Program-made: the position numbers and the translations under genes
The notes under the pieces: model-generated
The model's input: only the letters and a program-made list of their open reading frames with translations
Databases searched by the model: none
What the model was told of the DNA's origin: nothing
In this document: piece after piece, positions 52,348 to 60,272 of the stretch
How positions within the stretch are numbered: position 1 is the stretch's first letter
How the letters are laid out: each line of letters starts with the position of its first letter
Assembly: GCF_003014695.1 (NCBI RefSeq)
Contig: NZ_PYAS01000011.1
Span: 62,001 to 126,000 of the forward strand
From: Dyadobacter jiangsuensis
Lineage (GTDB): Bacteria > Bacteroidota > Bacteroidia > Cytophagales > Spirosomataceae
Reading direction: 5' to 3'
Length of the DNA stretch: 64,000 nucleotides

Positions 52348-52998
52348 ATGAGAAATTTGAAGAAGAGTGCTTGTTTGCTTGCGGTATTGACGATTTTCAT
52401 TTTGAACCCTTTGGCTTCCCATGCGCAAGGCGACAAAAAATCATCGGATATCCTGAACGCTATGAGCAGCAAGTACCAGAAGATCAAATCCTTTAAAGCA
52501 CTTTTTACTTACATTACCAAGGGTGAGAAGCCGCTGAAAGGAGAAGCGACTGTGAAGGGCTCGAAATTTCGGTTGAAAATGGCAGGTCAGGAGATCTTTA
52601 ACGACGGTAAGTTGATGGCCACCTACATCAAGGAAACCAATGAAGTGAATTTGCAGGATTTTGACCCTGCTGCCGGCGGCGATCTCGACCCGACAAAAAT
52701 TTACACTGCTTATAAAAAGGGTTTCAAATCCGCTTTTGTGAAGGAAAAACAGGAAGCAGGTAAGGCAGTGGAAGTGGTTGAATTAACCTCAACCAACAAA
52801 AACAGCCAGGTCAACAAAGTGCAGATCGAAGTGAATAAGGCCGATAAATCGATCAGCAGCTGGAAAATTTTCCAGAAGAATGGTCAGGAAGTTACTTATA
52901 AGGTAGATCAGTTTGTGGCCGACGTCAATGTGGCCGACAATTTCTTCGCGTTCAATGCCAAGCAATATCCGGGCGTGGAAGTAGTGGACCTGCGATAA
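52348..52998 (+). CDS. lolA: Outer membrane lipoprotein carrier protein LolA
   Basis: A 216-residue periplasmic chaperone that carries lipoproteins from the inner to the outer membrane. The signal peptide ends SHAQ at about residue 27. The LolA half-barrel follows, with FKALFTYITKGEKPLKGEATVKG and a GSKFRLKMAGQEIFNDGKL strand pair at the hydrophobic cavity, and DNFFAFNAKQYPGVEVVDLR at the end. The frame also opens at an in-frame TTG six bases earlier; ATG 52348 is preferred. The gene follows ftsK by 103 bp and ends in a strong terminator. It serves the many lipoproteins seen in this window. Confidence 0.93.
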   Translation: MRNLKKSACLLAVLTIFILNPLASHAQGDKKSSDILNAMSSKYQKIKSFKALFTYITKGEKPLKGEATVKGSKFRLKMAGQEIFNDGKLMATYIKETNEVNLQDFDPAAGGDLDPTKIYTAYKKGFKSAFVKEKQEAGKAVEVVELTSTNKNSQVNKVQIEVNKADKSISSWKIFQKNGQEVTYKVDQFVADVNVADNFFAFNAKQYPGVEVVDLR

Positions 52999-53022
52999 TT
53001 TTCAGCTACATATGCCAATAGT

Positions 53023-53055
53023 AATGGGTGAGCCTTCCGGTCTCACCCATTTTTC
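53023..53055 (+). terminator. Terminator downstream of lolA
   Basis: AATGGGTGAG (53023-53032) pairs with CTCACCCATT (53042-53051) and is followed by a T-run. It ends the ftsK-lolA transcript before the convergent topoisomerase gene. Confidence 0.92.
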
Positions 53056-53146
53056 TTATACGCGTTATAATGTCCTCAAAAATCAATGTCAAAGTTTGTG
53101 ACAAGGATTGTATACAAATGGTTGCATCTGATAGAAACTATCTGTT

Positions 53147-54247
53147 TCAGCCCGGGCGTGCCAGTAATGCACGCACATGCTGCTCGGTTTCGGAGAAATG
53201 GGCCGCTTCTTCCACGTCTTTTTGCAGAAAGCGCTGAATGCGGTTGCTCTCATAGGCCCTGAAAACAGCCGGGTGCACGTAATACTTTTTACAAACAGCA
53301 CGGGTATTGCCCAAATGCGCGGCTACCGCGTCGAGGCAGGTATTTTCAATGCGTGTCAGTTGCCGTTGGGAAACGGCCTTTTCCTGATGGCTGAGGTATT
53401 CGAATGCCGTCACAGTCCCCATCCATGTCCGGAAATCTTTGGCTGAAAAATTGGCGCCCGTGTGCCGGCGGATGTAGTCGTTTACTTGCTGGGCATTCAG
53501 AGAGCACCTTCCGCCTGTTTCGGTGACGTATTGAAAAAGCCTTTTTCCGGGCATTTCCTTGCATTGCTTGACCAGCCTCGCCAATTGCTTGTCGCGCAGG
53601 GTTATGTCCTGCCGGATTCCTTTTTTACCCTTGAATGCAAACCGGATGCGGCTGCCGGTGACGGTCGCGCAGCGCGCGTCGAGCGTGGTGATGCCCGACG
53701 ACCCGTGCAAAACCTTGTAACGTTGGTTCCCTACCCGCATGCAGGTTTTGTCCATCAGTTTAATCACCAATGCAATGGCTTTGGAGAGGTCGAAATCACG
53801 TTTTCGGAGATCGTGCTCCACCTGCTCCCGTAATGCGGGCAAAGCTTCCGAAAACATGAGTAACTTATAATACTTGGCCTGGTTCCTGACGAGGTTCCAG
53901 AACGGATGATAACGATATTGCTTCCGCCCGGCGGCGTCGATGCCCGTGGCTTGCAAATGAGCGTCGGGATCGGCGCTGATCCAGACGTCGGTCCAGGCGG
54001 GCGGAAGTACGAGCGACTTAATTCGTTTGATAGCCTGAGGATCCTTGCAGCGCTGGCCGTGGTTGTCGGTATAGTAGAACCTGGGTGCTTTTCCCTTGCG
54101 GGTGTAGCCTGGTGCGTCCGCAGATTGGACGTAGTGAAGACCGGCCGCTTCGGCTGTCAATGCAGGATTCTTTCTTAGTTTTTTGAATTGCCGGGCCGTA
54201 AGTACAGGCTCGTCGGAGGTTATTTCAAGAGCTGCGGCTGCTGACAT
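53147..54247 (-). CDS. DNA topoisomerase IB (poxvirus-type)
   Basis: A 366-residue enzyme that relaxes DNA supercoils by a 3'-phosphotyrosine mechanism. The small N-terminal domain (about 35-115) precedes the catalytic domain. Active-site residues are visible: Arg171 in CMRVGNQRY, a lysine in FKGKKG (206-209), Arg273 in AKDFRTW, and the nucleophile Tyr323 in KYYVHPAV. Family members occur sporadically in bacteria and are not essential. The gene stands alone between the lolA terminator and the phytochrome operon terminator, on the same strand as the phytochrome gene. A GC-rich, Arg/Ala-rich coding style is slightly different from its neighbours but not striking. Confidence 0.93.
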   Translation of the reverse strand: MSAAAALEITSDEPVLTARQFKKLRKNPALTAEAAGLHYVQSADAPGYTRKGKAPRFYYTDNHGQRCKDPQAIKRIKSLVLPPAWTDVWISADPDAHLQATGIDAAGRKQYRYHPFWNLVRNQAKYYKLLMFSEALPALREQVEHDLRKRDFDLSKAIALVIKLMDKTCMRVGNQRYKVLHGSSGITTLDARCATVTGSRIRFAFKGKKGIRQDITLRDKQLARLVKQCKEMPGKRLFQYVTETGGRCSLNAQQVNDYIRRHTGANFSAKDFRTWMGTVTAFEYLSHQEKAVSQRQLTRIENTCLDAVAAHLGNTRAVCKKYYVHPAVFRAYESNRIQRFLQKDVEEAAHFSETEQHVRALLARPG

Positions 54248-54318
54248 GTGGTTTACTATTAGTTGTTCCGCAAGTCATAACAATTTAATACCAATCCACA
54301 GCATGCCATCAAAACGCA

Positions 54319-54360
54319 TAAAAAATCCCCAGCCCTGCCGGATGAGCAGCTGAGCTGAGG
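54319..54360 (-). terminator. Terminator of the light-sensing operon
   Basis: On the minus strand CCTCAGCTC (54360-54352) pairs with GGGCTGGGG (54335-54327) allowing two G-U pairs, with an inner GCTG/CGGC stem, followed by ATTTTTT. It lies just after the phytochrome kinase stop codon. Confidence 0.8.
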
Positions 54361-54386
54361 AACAATATACTCAGGGGATCCGGCCG

Positions 54387-56672
54387 TTACGCAACGGGAA
54401 AGTACAGAGTGAATACCGAACCCTCCCCAAATACGGATTTCGCACCGATAAACCCTTTATGGTTCTCCATGATCTTCTTGCATATCGCCAGGCCAATGCC
54501 GGTTCCCGGGTACTTATGGGCGGGATGCAGGCGCTGGAAAATGTCGAATATCCTGCTTTCATATTCAGCCTCGAAACCGATGCCATTATCGTGGAAGGCA
54601 ATGGCATGGTAGTGACCCACAGCATTCTTTTCGGTCGGAATGGCTGCCGCGTCGACCATGCTTGCGGTTATGCTGATGTCCGGGCGTTCATCGGCTTTCA
54701 CGAATTTAAGTGCATTGCTGATCAGGTTAATAAAAAGCTGATGTACCTGGAACGGGATGATTTCCAGGGAAGGCAGTTTCCCCGCACGGAGCACAGCACC
54801 TTTTTCATCGATATTATCCTGTAATTCAGCAATTACATCCCGCAGCACTTCATTCAGGTCGGTCAGTACGAACACCTTGTCCATGCTGCCGGCTTTCGAA
54901 TAGGTGAGTATATCCTCGATGAGCATTTGCATCTTTTCGGCAGCGAAACGCATTCTTTCGACGGAATCTTTCACCTGAACGGACAGGTCCGGATCTTCAC
55001 GGTCGAGCACTTTGGAAGCGAAAATCTGAATTTTCCGCAGCGGTTCCTTCAAATCGTGGGTCGAAATCCAGTTCAGGTTCGAGAGCTCTTTGTTTGCGAG
55101 GCGCAGCTCTTCGTTGAGGCTCCTGTTTTGATCTTCCTGTGCCCTGATCACACGGTAATTGATGTGCTTCTGCAATGCATACGAAAAGCTAGAAGCTGCA
55201 TTAATCTCTGATTTTCGCCATGGCGAGCTTTTATCCTTCACAATCTCCATCCAGAGCTCGAACGACTTGCGCGGGGAAAGCCGGACGCCGTCTTCATTCT
55301 GCAAAACAGCCTTGTCGGGATTGCCTGCCCAGTTGATTGTCTCGATTTTCTCCTGTCTCAGCCATAGTATACCGTCATGTTCGCCAGACACCATCGAGTG
55401 GTAGATCACTCCCGCGGCATATTTGGAAATGTCTTTCGCAGAAGGATAAACGTCGGAAAGATGATCGGTTTCAAACGTCTGGTTGGGGTACGCATTGGAC
55501 AGAAATGCAAACAGTTCGATCAGCTCGGCATCCGAAGGAACCAGGCCATTGGTATACAATATGCCCTCATGGTAAATAGCGGCGCCTGTGGCATTCGCAA
55601 GTTTCAGCAACCATGGTGACTGATGGCTCGCTTCCGTGAAATTTTCGGTCTCGTGCAGAAGCGTGAGCGCTTCCGTGAGGGCCTTATCGACCTCTTCGCT
55701 GATGTTATACTCCTCTGCAACTTCACGCACCGCGATTTGGGATGTCAGGAAATGTCCCTGTAACAATGCGGAAAGACGCGTATAGTGCGGCAATAGCTTG
55801 GGCGCATAGTGATGGCAGGCTATGAGCCCCCACAGCTTTTGGTTTTGCAGCAGCGATATAGTCAGCGTGGCGCCAACACCCATATTTTTCAAATATTCGA
55901 TATGCATGGGTGATACGCTCCGCAGGATCGACAGGCTCAGATCGAGGGAATGATTACTTTTATCGGCCGAATCGTCGATTGTGAGCAATGGTACCGGCGT
56001 GTAATTAATGTCCGCGATCATCCGGAGCGGATTGCGGATGTAGAGCTCACGCGCCTGCGCGGGGATGTCGGTATGCGGATATTTCTGGTTGGCAAAAGAA
56101 ACCAGGTCTTCGCGCCGGCTTTCTGCGATTACTTCTCCATTATATTGTTCGTCGAACCGGTAGATCATCACCCGGTCGTAGCCGGTAATGCTGCGGGTTT
56201 CGTCGGCGATTTCCTGGCAGAGATCGAGCAAACCGCTCGATTTCTCCATGATCGACACGAAGTTGCGCGTCTGGTTGTATAAGTTGGGCAAATGCAATGT
56301 CCCGTCCGGGAACGGTTCGAGTTCCAGGATTACATTACTGCCGCTTCCGTGAACGGTGGTATTGAACGAGACGCCGTTTAATGTAAACACAAACGGCTTC
56401 GCGGAATCGATGGCTTCCGCGCCTGCGTACAACGCAAAGCGCGAGGCCTGTTCTTCCGGGAAAACATCGGAGATTTGTTTGCCCAATAGCTTATCCGGGG
56501 CAATACCGATAAAATCAGCGCTGTTTGCACTGCAGAACTCGATTCTGGAAGCTCCTTTTTGTATCCCCAGCAAAAAGCCGTGGGGCTGGATGCTGCCGGG
56601 TATGTGTATGGGTTCACTTTCGCAATTTGTCAGATTGACAATGTCGCGGTTCACAATGTCCTTGATATTCAT
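54387..56672 (-). CDS. bphP: Bacteriophytochrome histidine kinase
   Basis: A 761-residue red/far-red light sensor kinase. The domains are PAS (about 15-110) with the biliverdin-binding cysteine Cys17 in NCESEPIHIPGSIQPHG, GAF (about 140-300) with PHTDIPAQARELY and MHIEYLKNMGVGATLTISLL, PHY (about 310-490), DHp with phospho-acceptor His539 in ISTHDLKEPLRKI, and a HATPase with NLISNALKF, DNGIGF and GTGIGLAICKKI. There is no attached receiver domain; a separate one is encoded in the same operon. The frame is open to 56720 and would overlap the heme oxygenase gene, but ATG 56672 starts just after that gene's stop codon, behind an AGCAGGA sequence. The preceding heme oxygenase would supply its chromophore. 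Confidence 0.95.
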   Translation of the reverse strand: MNIKDIVNRDIVNLTNCESEPIHIPGSIQPHGFLLGIQKGASRIEFCSANSADFIGIAPDKLLGKQISDVFPEEQASRFALYAGAEAIDSAKPFVFTLNGVSFNTTVHGSGSNVILELEPFPDGTLHLPNLYNQTRNFVSIMEKSSGLLDLCQEIADETRSITGYDRVMIYRFDEQYNGEVIAESRREDLVSFANQKYPHTDIPAQARELYIRNPLRMIADINYTPVPLLTIDDSADKSNHSLDLSLSILRSVSPMHIEYLKNMGVGATLTISLLQNQKLWGLIACHHYAPKLLPHYTRLSALLQGHFLTSQIAVREVAEEYNISEEVDKALTEALTLLHETENFTEASHQSPWLLKLANATGAAIYHEGILYTNGLVPSDAELIELFAFLSNAYPNQTFETDHLSDVYPSAKDISKYAAGVIYHSMVSGEHDGILWLRQEKIETINWAGNPDKAVLQNEDGVRLSPRKSFELWMEIVKDKSSPWRKSEINAASSFSYALQKHINYRVIRAQEDQNRSLNEELRLANKELSNLNWISTHDLKEPLRKIQIFASKVLDREDPDLSVQVKDSVERMRFAAEKMQMLIEDILTYSKAGSMDKVFVLTDLNEVLRDVIAELQDNIDEKGAVLRAGKLPSLEIIPFQVHQLFINLISNALKFVKADERPDISITASMVDAAAIPTEKNAVGHYHAIAFHDNGIGFEAEYESRIFDIFQRLHPAHKYPGTGIGLAICKKIMENHKGFIGAKSVFGEGSVFTLYFPVA

Positions 56673-56685
56673 TCCTGCTGACCAG

Positions 56686-57300
56686 TTACGACCGGCCGGT
56701 TTGTCCGAGCCAGTTGTCAATGATGGTAAAAGTTTTTTTTGCGCTGCCGATCACACCGTCCCGCTCCTCCCGCTCGTCGACAAATTGGGTAAGGGAGGAG
56801 ATGAAACTTTTCCACAGATTTCCGGTTTGCGCGCCATATCCCCAGAAATAGGAAGCACCTTTTTCGGGCGTGAGGCCGAGCACTTCATGAACGTGCCGGT
56901 ACAGAATTTTCCCTCCCAGCGTGGAGCCTTCCAGCACGTACATGATTCCCAGGGCCTCGGCAACGGTCGAAAATTCGAAACGGTATACCGGCAACGCATC
57001 TATTTCAGCTTCCGAAAGGCCGGTGGCCAGGAGGTCATCGATAATCAGCCGCGATTTGTAACGGTCTGGCAAATCTGTGATAACGTGTGAAATAGCAGGG
57101 AATACGTGATCTTCGCAGGCAATGGTCACCCCGAAAAGGGCAGCCAGGTAGGTCTGATAGTCCTTAACCGAAACGCACGGGGAGAGTATCGCTTTCGAAA
57201 GCGGATTATCTTCCAGTTTCTGGTGGCTTTCCGCCGTTTCTTGCCTTAATCGTTTGAAAAATAATTCTTGCTCTGTGTCGAAAGCAGTTACTTCACTCAT
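56686..57300 (-). CDS. bphO: Biliverdin-producing heme oxygenase
   Basis: A 204-residue soluble heme oxygenase that opens heme to biliverdin with release of iron and CO. The proximal heme ligand is His26 in LRQETAESHQKLE, and the distal helix has GIMYVLEGSTLGGKILYRHV with the glycines that line the heme pocket. The gene lies 27 bp after the response regulator and 13 bp before the preferred phytochrome start, so its product is almost certainly for chromophore supply rather than iron acquisition. Bacterial BphO proteins encoded beside bacteriophytochromes have this size. Function is well supported by motif and context together. Confidence 0.93.
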   Translation of the reverse strand: MSEVTAFDTEQELFFKRLRQETAESHQKLEDNPLSKAILSPCVSVKDYQTYLAALFGVTIACEDHVFPAISHVITDLPDRYKSRLIIDDLLATGLSEAEIDALPVYRFEFSTVAEALGIMYVLEGSTLGGKILYRHVHEVLGLTPEKGASYFWGYGAQTGNLWKSFISSLTQFVDEREERDGVIGSAKKTFTIIDNWLGQTGRS

Positions 57301-57327
57301 ACTGAATGCGAATTGAAACCTGTAAGA

Positions 57328-57771
57328 CTAGTTGGTTATCAAAAATTGTTCCACCCCCTCGGGCGTCGCCGTACCTGCCCTGTCGAGCAGGCATTTTTTA
57401 AGGATTTCTATCAGGCTATTAAAGCTGTTCGGTTTCTGAATATACAGGTTGGCCCCATTGCGGTAGGCCGATTCCCACAGATGTTGTGAGACCGAGGTCG
57501 ACAATATCACAATCGGTACCTGCTCGTATCTGGCCGTTCCCCGGATTTCTTCCAGGCATTCGAGCCCGTTTTTGACGGGCATATTCATGTCCAGGAATAT
57601 GATGTCGGGCCTGTTGTCCGTGTCTTTTAATATTTGGAGAAGTTCCACCCCATTTTCAGCGATAGAGAGGTCTGTTTCCAGAGGGATTTGTTCCAACGCT
57701 TCCCGAAAAAGAAAGGTATCGTCATGGTCGTCGTCGGCCAGCATGATCCGCAAAGGGGCAAAAGGGCTCAT
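57328..57771 (-). CDS. Single-domain response regulator (Rcp1-like)
   Basis: A 147-residue receiver-only regulator. Acidic residues Asp13-Asp15, phospho-acceptor Asp61 in IIFLDMNMP, Ser91 in ILSTS, and Lys113 in YIQKPNS form the usual site. A short helical extension follows (about 125-147) with no DNA-binding domain. It is the first gene of an operon with heme oxygenase and phytochrome kinase, so it is the likely partner of the kinase, as Rcp1 is for cyanobacterial Cph1. Output would go through protein contact, for example with a motility or adhesion protein. A perfect -7 box lies 75 bases upstream. Confidence 0.93.
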   Translation of the reverse strand: MSPFAPLRIMLADDDHDDTFLFREALEQIPLETDLSIAENGVELLQILKDTDNRPDIIFLDMNMPVKNGLECLEEIRGTARYEQVPIVILSTSVSQHLWESAYRNGANLYIQKPNSFNSLIEILKKCLLDRAGTATPEGVEQFLITN

Positions 57772-57845
57772 TAAATAGGGATAGAGGTAGGTTTGGAAAA
57801 TGGCAGAACAACCCGAAAGACGCTGCTTTTGTCGACGGATAACTA

Positions 57846-57853
57846 CAAAAATA
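57846..57853 (-). promoter_or_regulatory. Promoter -7 box of the light-sensing operon
   Basis: TATTTTTG on the minus strand is a perfect TAnnTTTG match, 75 bases before the response-regulator ATG. No TTG lies at the usual upstream distance, so activator dependence or another promoter is possible. Confidence 0.55.
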
Positions 57854-57925
57854 TCCGTTTTTCTGTCGCGATGGCATAGTTTTTTAATTTTTACGGCTCA
57901 AATCATCAAAAAATGAAAACCTATT

Positions 57926-58489
57926 ATGAAAAAGATCGCATGGAGTATCCTCATGGCAGCCACTGTGGTGACGTTTACGAATTGTAACAACACCAAGACG
58001 GAGGATAGTAAAGAAGTTGCAGAAGAGCAGAATGAAGCGAAACTCGATACCACAGCATTGGAAGACGATTCCGAGTTTGCAGTAGCCGCCGCCGATGGCG
58101 GACTAATGGAAGTGCAACTCGGGGAGCTGGCACAAAAAAACGCTGCGAGCGCCGATGTTAAAAAATTCGGGGAAATGATGATGAAAGATCATTCGAAGGC
58201 CGGCGAAGAATTGAAAACGCTCGCCGCTCAGAAAAACATCACGCTTCCCGCGATGCTGAGCGACGATAAGCAGAAAAAGTATGATGACCTTGCAGGCAAG
58301 AAGGGCAAAGATTTTGACAAGGCCTATATCTCTTTTATGGTAGACGACCACAAAGAGGACATCAGCGAATTTGAAGAAGCTGCGAAAGATGCCAAAGATC
58401 CCGATGTAAAAGCGTGGGCGGAAGGAAAACTTCCGACTTTGAAACACCATCTGGAAATGGCGCAGGCCATTGATAAGAAAACCAAATAA
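57926..58489 (+). CDS. DUF4142-family lipoprotein
   Basis: A 187-residue lipoprotein with a signal ending TNC at Cys20, then an acidic linker (about 22-50) and a DUF4142 domain (about 55-180) predicted as a ferritin-like four-helix bundle. Typical segments are FAVAAADGGLMEVQLGELAQ, KKFGEMMMKDHSKAGEEL and PTLKHHLEMAQAID, with paired histidines. The family is common in outer-membrane or periplasmic proteins of Bacteroidota and proteobacteria, and its function is unknown; a role in stress or metal handling is often supposed. The gene is monocistronic between the divergent light-sensing operon and a strong terminator. Confidence 0.9.
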   Translation: MKKIAWSILMAATVVTFTNCNNTKTEDSKEVAEEQNEAKLDTTALEDDSEFAVAAADGGLMEVQLGELAQKNAASADVKKFGEMMMKDHSKAGEELKTLAAQKNITLPAMLSDDKQKKYDDLAGKKGKDFDKAYISFMVDDHKEDISEFEEAAKDAKDPDVKAWAEGKLPTLKHHLEMAQAIDKKTK

Positions 58490-58509
58490 CCTGAACGGTA
58501 CAGTCGGAG

Positions 58510-58543
58510 AGCCCGGGGCGAAGTATTTGCTCCGGGCTTTTTT
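58510..58543 (+). terminator. Terminator downstream of the DUF4142 gene
   Basis: AGCCCGGGGC (58510-58519) pairs with GCTCCGGGCT (58529-58538) with one G-U pair, loop 9 nt, followed by six Ts. A classic rho-independent terminator. Confidence 0.93.
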
Positions 58544-58692
58544 GCTTTTAAAACACAGGATAGTGAAAACAAATCATCAATTTGTAATTTTAAACCCGGC
58601 GGAAAACCGGTATTGCAAAGTAATTCCGGTCAAACGCTTGCGAATTGACTTCGCATAAGTTTATTTTGTCTACCTATTATATAGAGTATTTC

Positions 58693-60267
58693 ATGTTTGC
58701 TATTCTTACCCATCCTGCGAAGTTGACTTTAAAGGCCTTATGCGGCCTGATTGTGCTGGTTTTGTCGGTTACGACGAGCCAAGCCCAGACAGCCCAGAGA
58801 CCGAACATCATTTTCATTTTTTCCGATGACCACGCTTACCAGGGTATCGGAGCTTATGGAAACCAGATTGTTAAAACGCCAAATATCGACCGCATTGCCC
58901 GGGAAGGTGCGTTGCTGACCAATAACCTGGTGACCAATTCGATATGCGGCCCGAGCCGTGCGACATTGCTTACCGGCAAGTACAGCCACCTGAATGGTTA
59001 CAAACGCAATGACCGGACGAAGTTCGATACGAGTCAGACATTGCTGTCCGAAAAGCTGCGCAACAATGGCTACCAGACGGCCTGGATCGGTAAAATGCAC
59101 CTGAATAGCCTGCCGGCGGGCTTCGATTACTGGAATGTGTTGCCCGATCAGGGACATTATTATAACCCGGAATTCATCGGTCAACCGAACGACACGACCA
59201 AATACACCGGCTATGTTTCAGACCTCATTACCCAGTTTGCGACCGGCTGGCTCGAAAAACGAGACGATAGCAAGCCCTTTTTCCTGATCGTCGGCCACAA
59301 AGCCACCCACCGCGAGTGGATGCCTGATTTGCAGGACCTGGGTGCATACGATAATGTGACTTTTCCGCTGCCATCGACATTTTATGACGATTACAAAGGC
59401 AGAAAGGCTGCTGCCGACCAGGATATGACCATCGACAAAACCATGCGCATGAAGTTCGATTTGAAAGTGGGTGTGGATTATGAAAAGGATTTCCTCTACA
59501 ACCGACTCAATGCGGAGCAGAAAAAGGTTTTCAAGGCCTATTACGACAAAGTATCCAAAGAAGTAACGGATAAAAACCTGAGCGGGAAGGCATTGGTAGA
59601 GTGGAAGTTCCAGCGTTACCTGCGCGATTACTTCTCGACTGCCAATTCCCTGGACCGGAACATTGGCAAGCTCCTCGATTACCTGGATAAAAGCGGTTTG
59701 TCCAAAAATACGGTCGTGATTTATGCCTCCGACCAGGGCTTTTACCTCGGCGAGCACGGCTGGTTCGACAAGCGGTTTATTTATGAAGAATCACTGAAAA
59801 CGCCGTTTGTGATCCGCTATCCGGGCGTAATCAAGCCGGGTACGAAAGTGAACGACCTCGTTGTGAATATCGACTGGGCGCCGACGGTACTGAATATCGC
59901 GGGTGTGAAAACGCCAGCCGATATGCAGGGCAAATCGTTCCTGCCTTTGCTGAAAGGCCCCCAAGTTGCCGCGAAGACACCTTGGAGAAAAGAAGCATAT
60001 TACCATTATTACGAATTCCCGCAGCCGCACCACGTATATCCACATTTCGGATTGAGAACGAACCGTTATAAGCTGGTCTATTTCTATAATGGTGCCGATT
60101 CGTGGGAGTTGTATGATTTGCAGAAAGACCCGAAAGAGGTTTCCAATATATACGGAGCAAAAGGAACAGAAAAGCTCGCCGCTGATCTCAAAATCAAGCT
60201 GAAAGCTTTGATGGACGAATATAAGGACGACGAGGCACTGAAAATCCTCGCGACTGCGAAACCCTGA
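58693..60267 (+). CDS. Exported type I sulfatase (S1 family)
   Basis: A 524-residue exported sulfatase that hydrolyses sulfate esters, probably of polysaccharides or small alcohols. The signal peptide ends SQAQ at about residue 32. The catalytic motif CGPSRATLLTGKYSHLNG gives Cys85, the residue converted to formylglycine, within the C-x-P-S-R consensus. Metal ligands Asp45-Asp46 (FSDDHAY) and the later SDQGFYLGEHGW and WIGKMHLN motifs are present. The open frame reaches 58645, but ATG 58693 starts the signal peptide. An FGE gene capable of modifying Cys85 lies in the same gene run. The substrate is unknown; the absence of other carbohydrate genes makes a simple sulfate ester possible. Confidence 0.93.
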   Translation: MFAILTHPAKLTLKALCGLIVLVLSVTTSQAQTAQRPNIIFIFSDDHAYQGIGAYGNQIVKTPNIDRIAREGALLTNNLVTNSICGPSRATLLTGKYSHLNGYKRNDRTKFDTSQTLLSEKLRNNGYQTAWIGKMHLNSLPAGFDYWNVLPDQGHYYNPEFIGQPNDTTKYTGYVSDLITQFATGWLEKRDDSKPFFLIVGHKATHREWMPDLQDLGAYDNVTFPLPSTFYDDYKGRKAAADQDMTIDKTMRMKFDLKVGVDYEKDFLYNRLNAEQKKVFKAYYDKVSKEVTDKNLSGKALVEWKFQRYLRDYFSTANSLDRNIGKLLDYLDKSGLSKNTVVIYASDQGFYLGEHGWFDKRFIYEESLKTPFVIRYPGVIKPGTKVNDLVVNIDWAPTVLNIAGVKTPADMQGKSFLPLLKGPQVAAKTPWRKEAYYHYYEFPQPHHVYPHFGLRTNRYKLVYFYNGADSWELYDLQKDPKEVSNIYGAKGTEKLAADLKIKLKALMDEYKDDEALKILATAKP

Positions 60268-60272
60268 TCAGT

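Noticed and set aside
56673..56720. Phytochrome start at 56720
   Set aside because: It would overlap the heme oxygenase gene by 35 bp and adds non-conserved residues; ATG 56672 follows the upstream stop codon by 13 bp with a purine-rich sequence before it.
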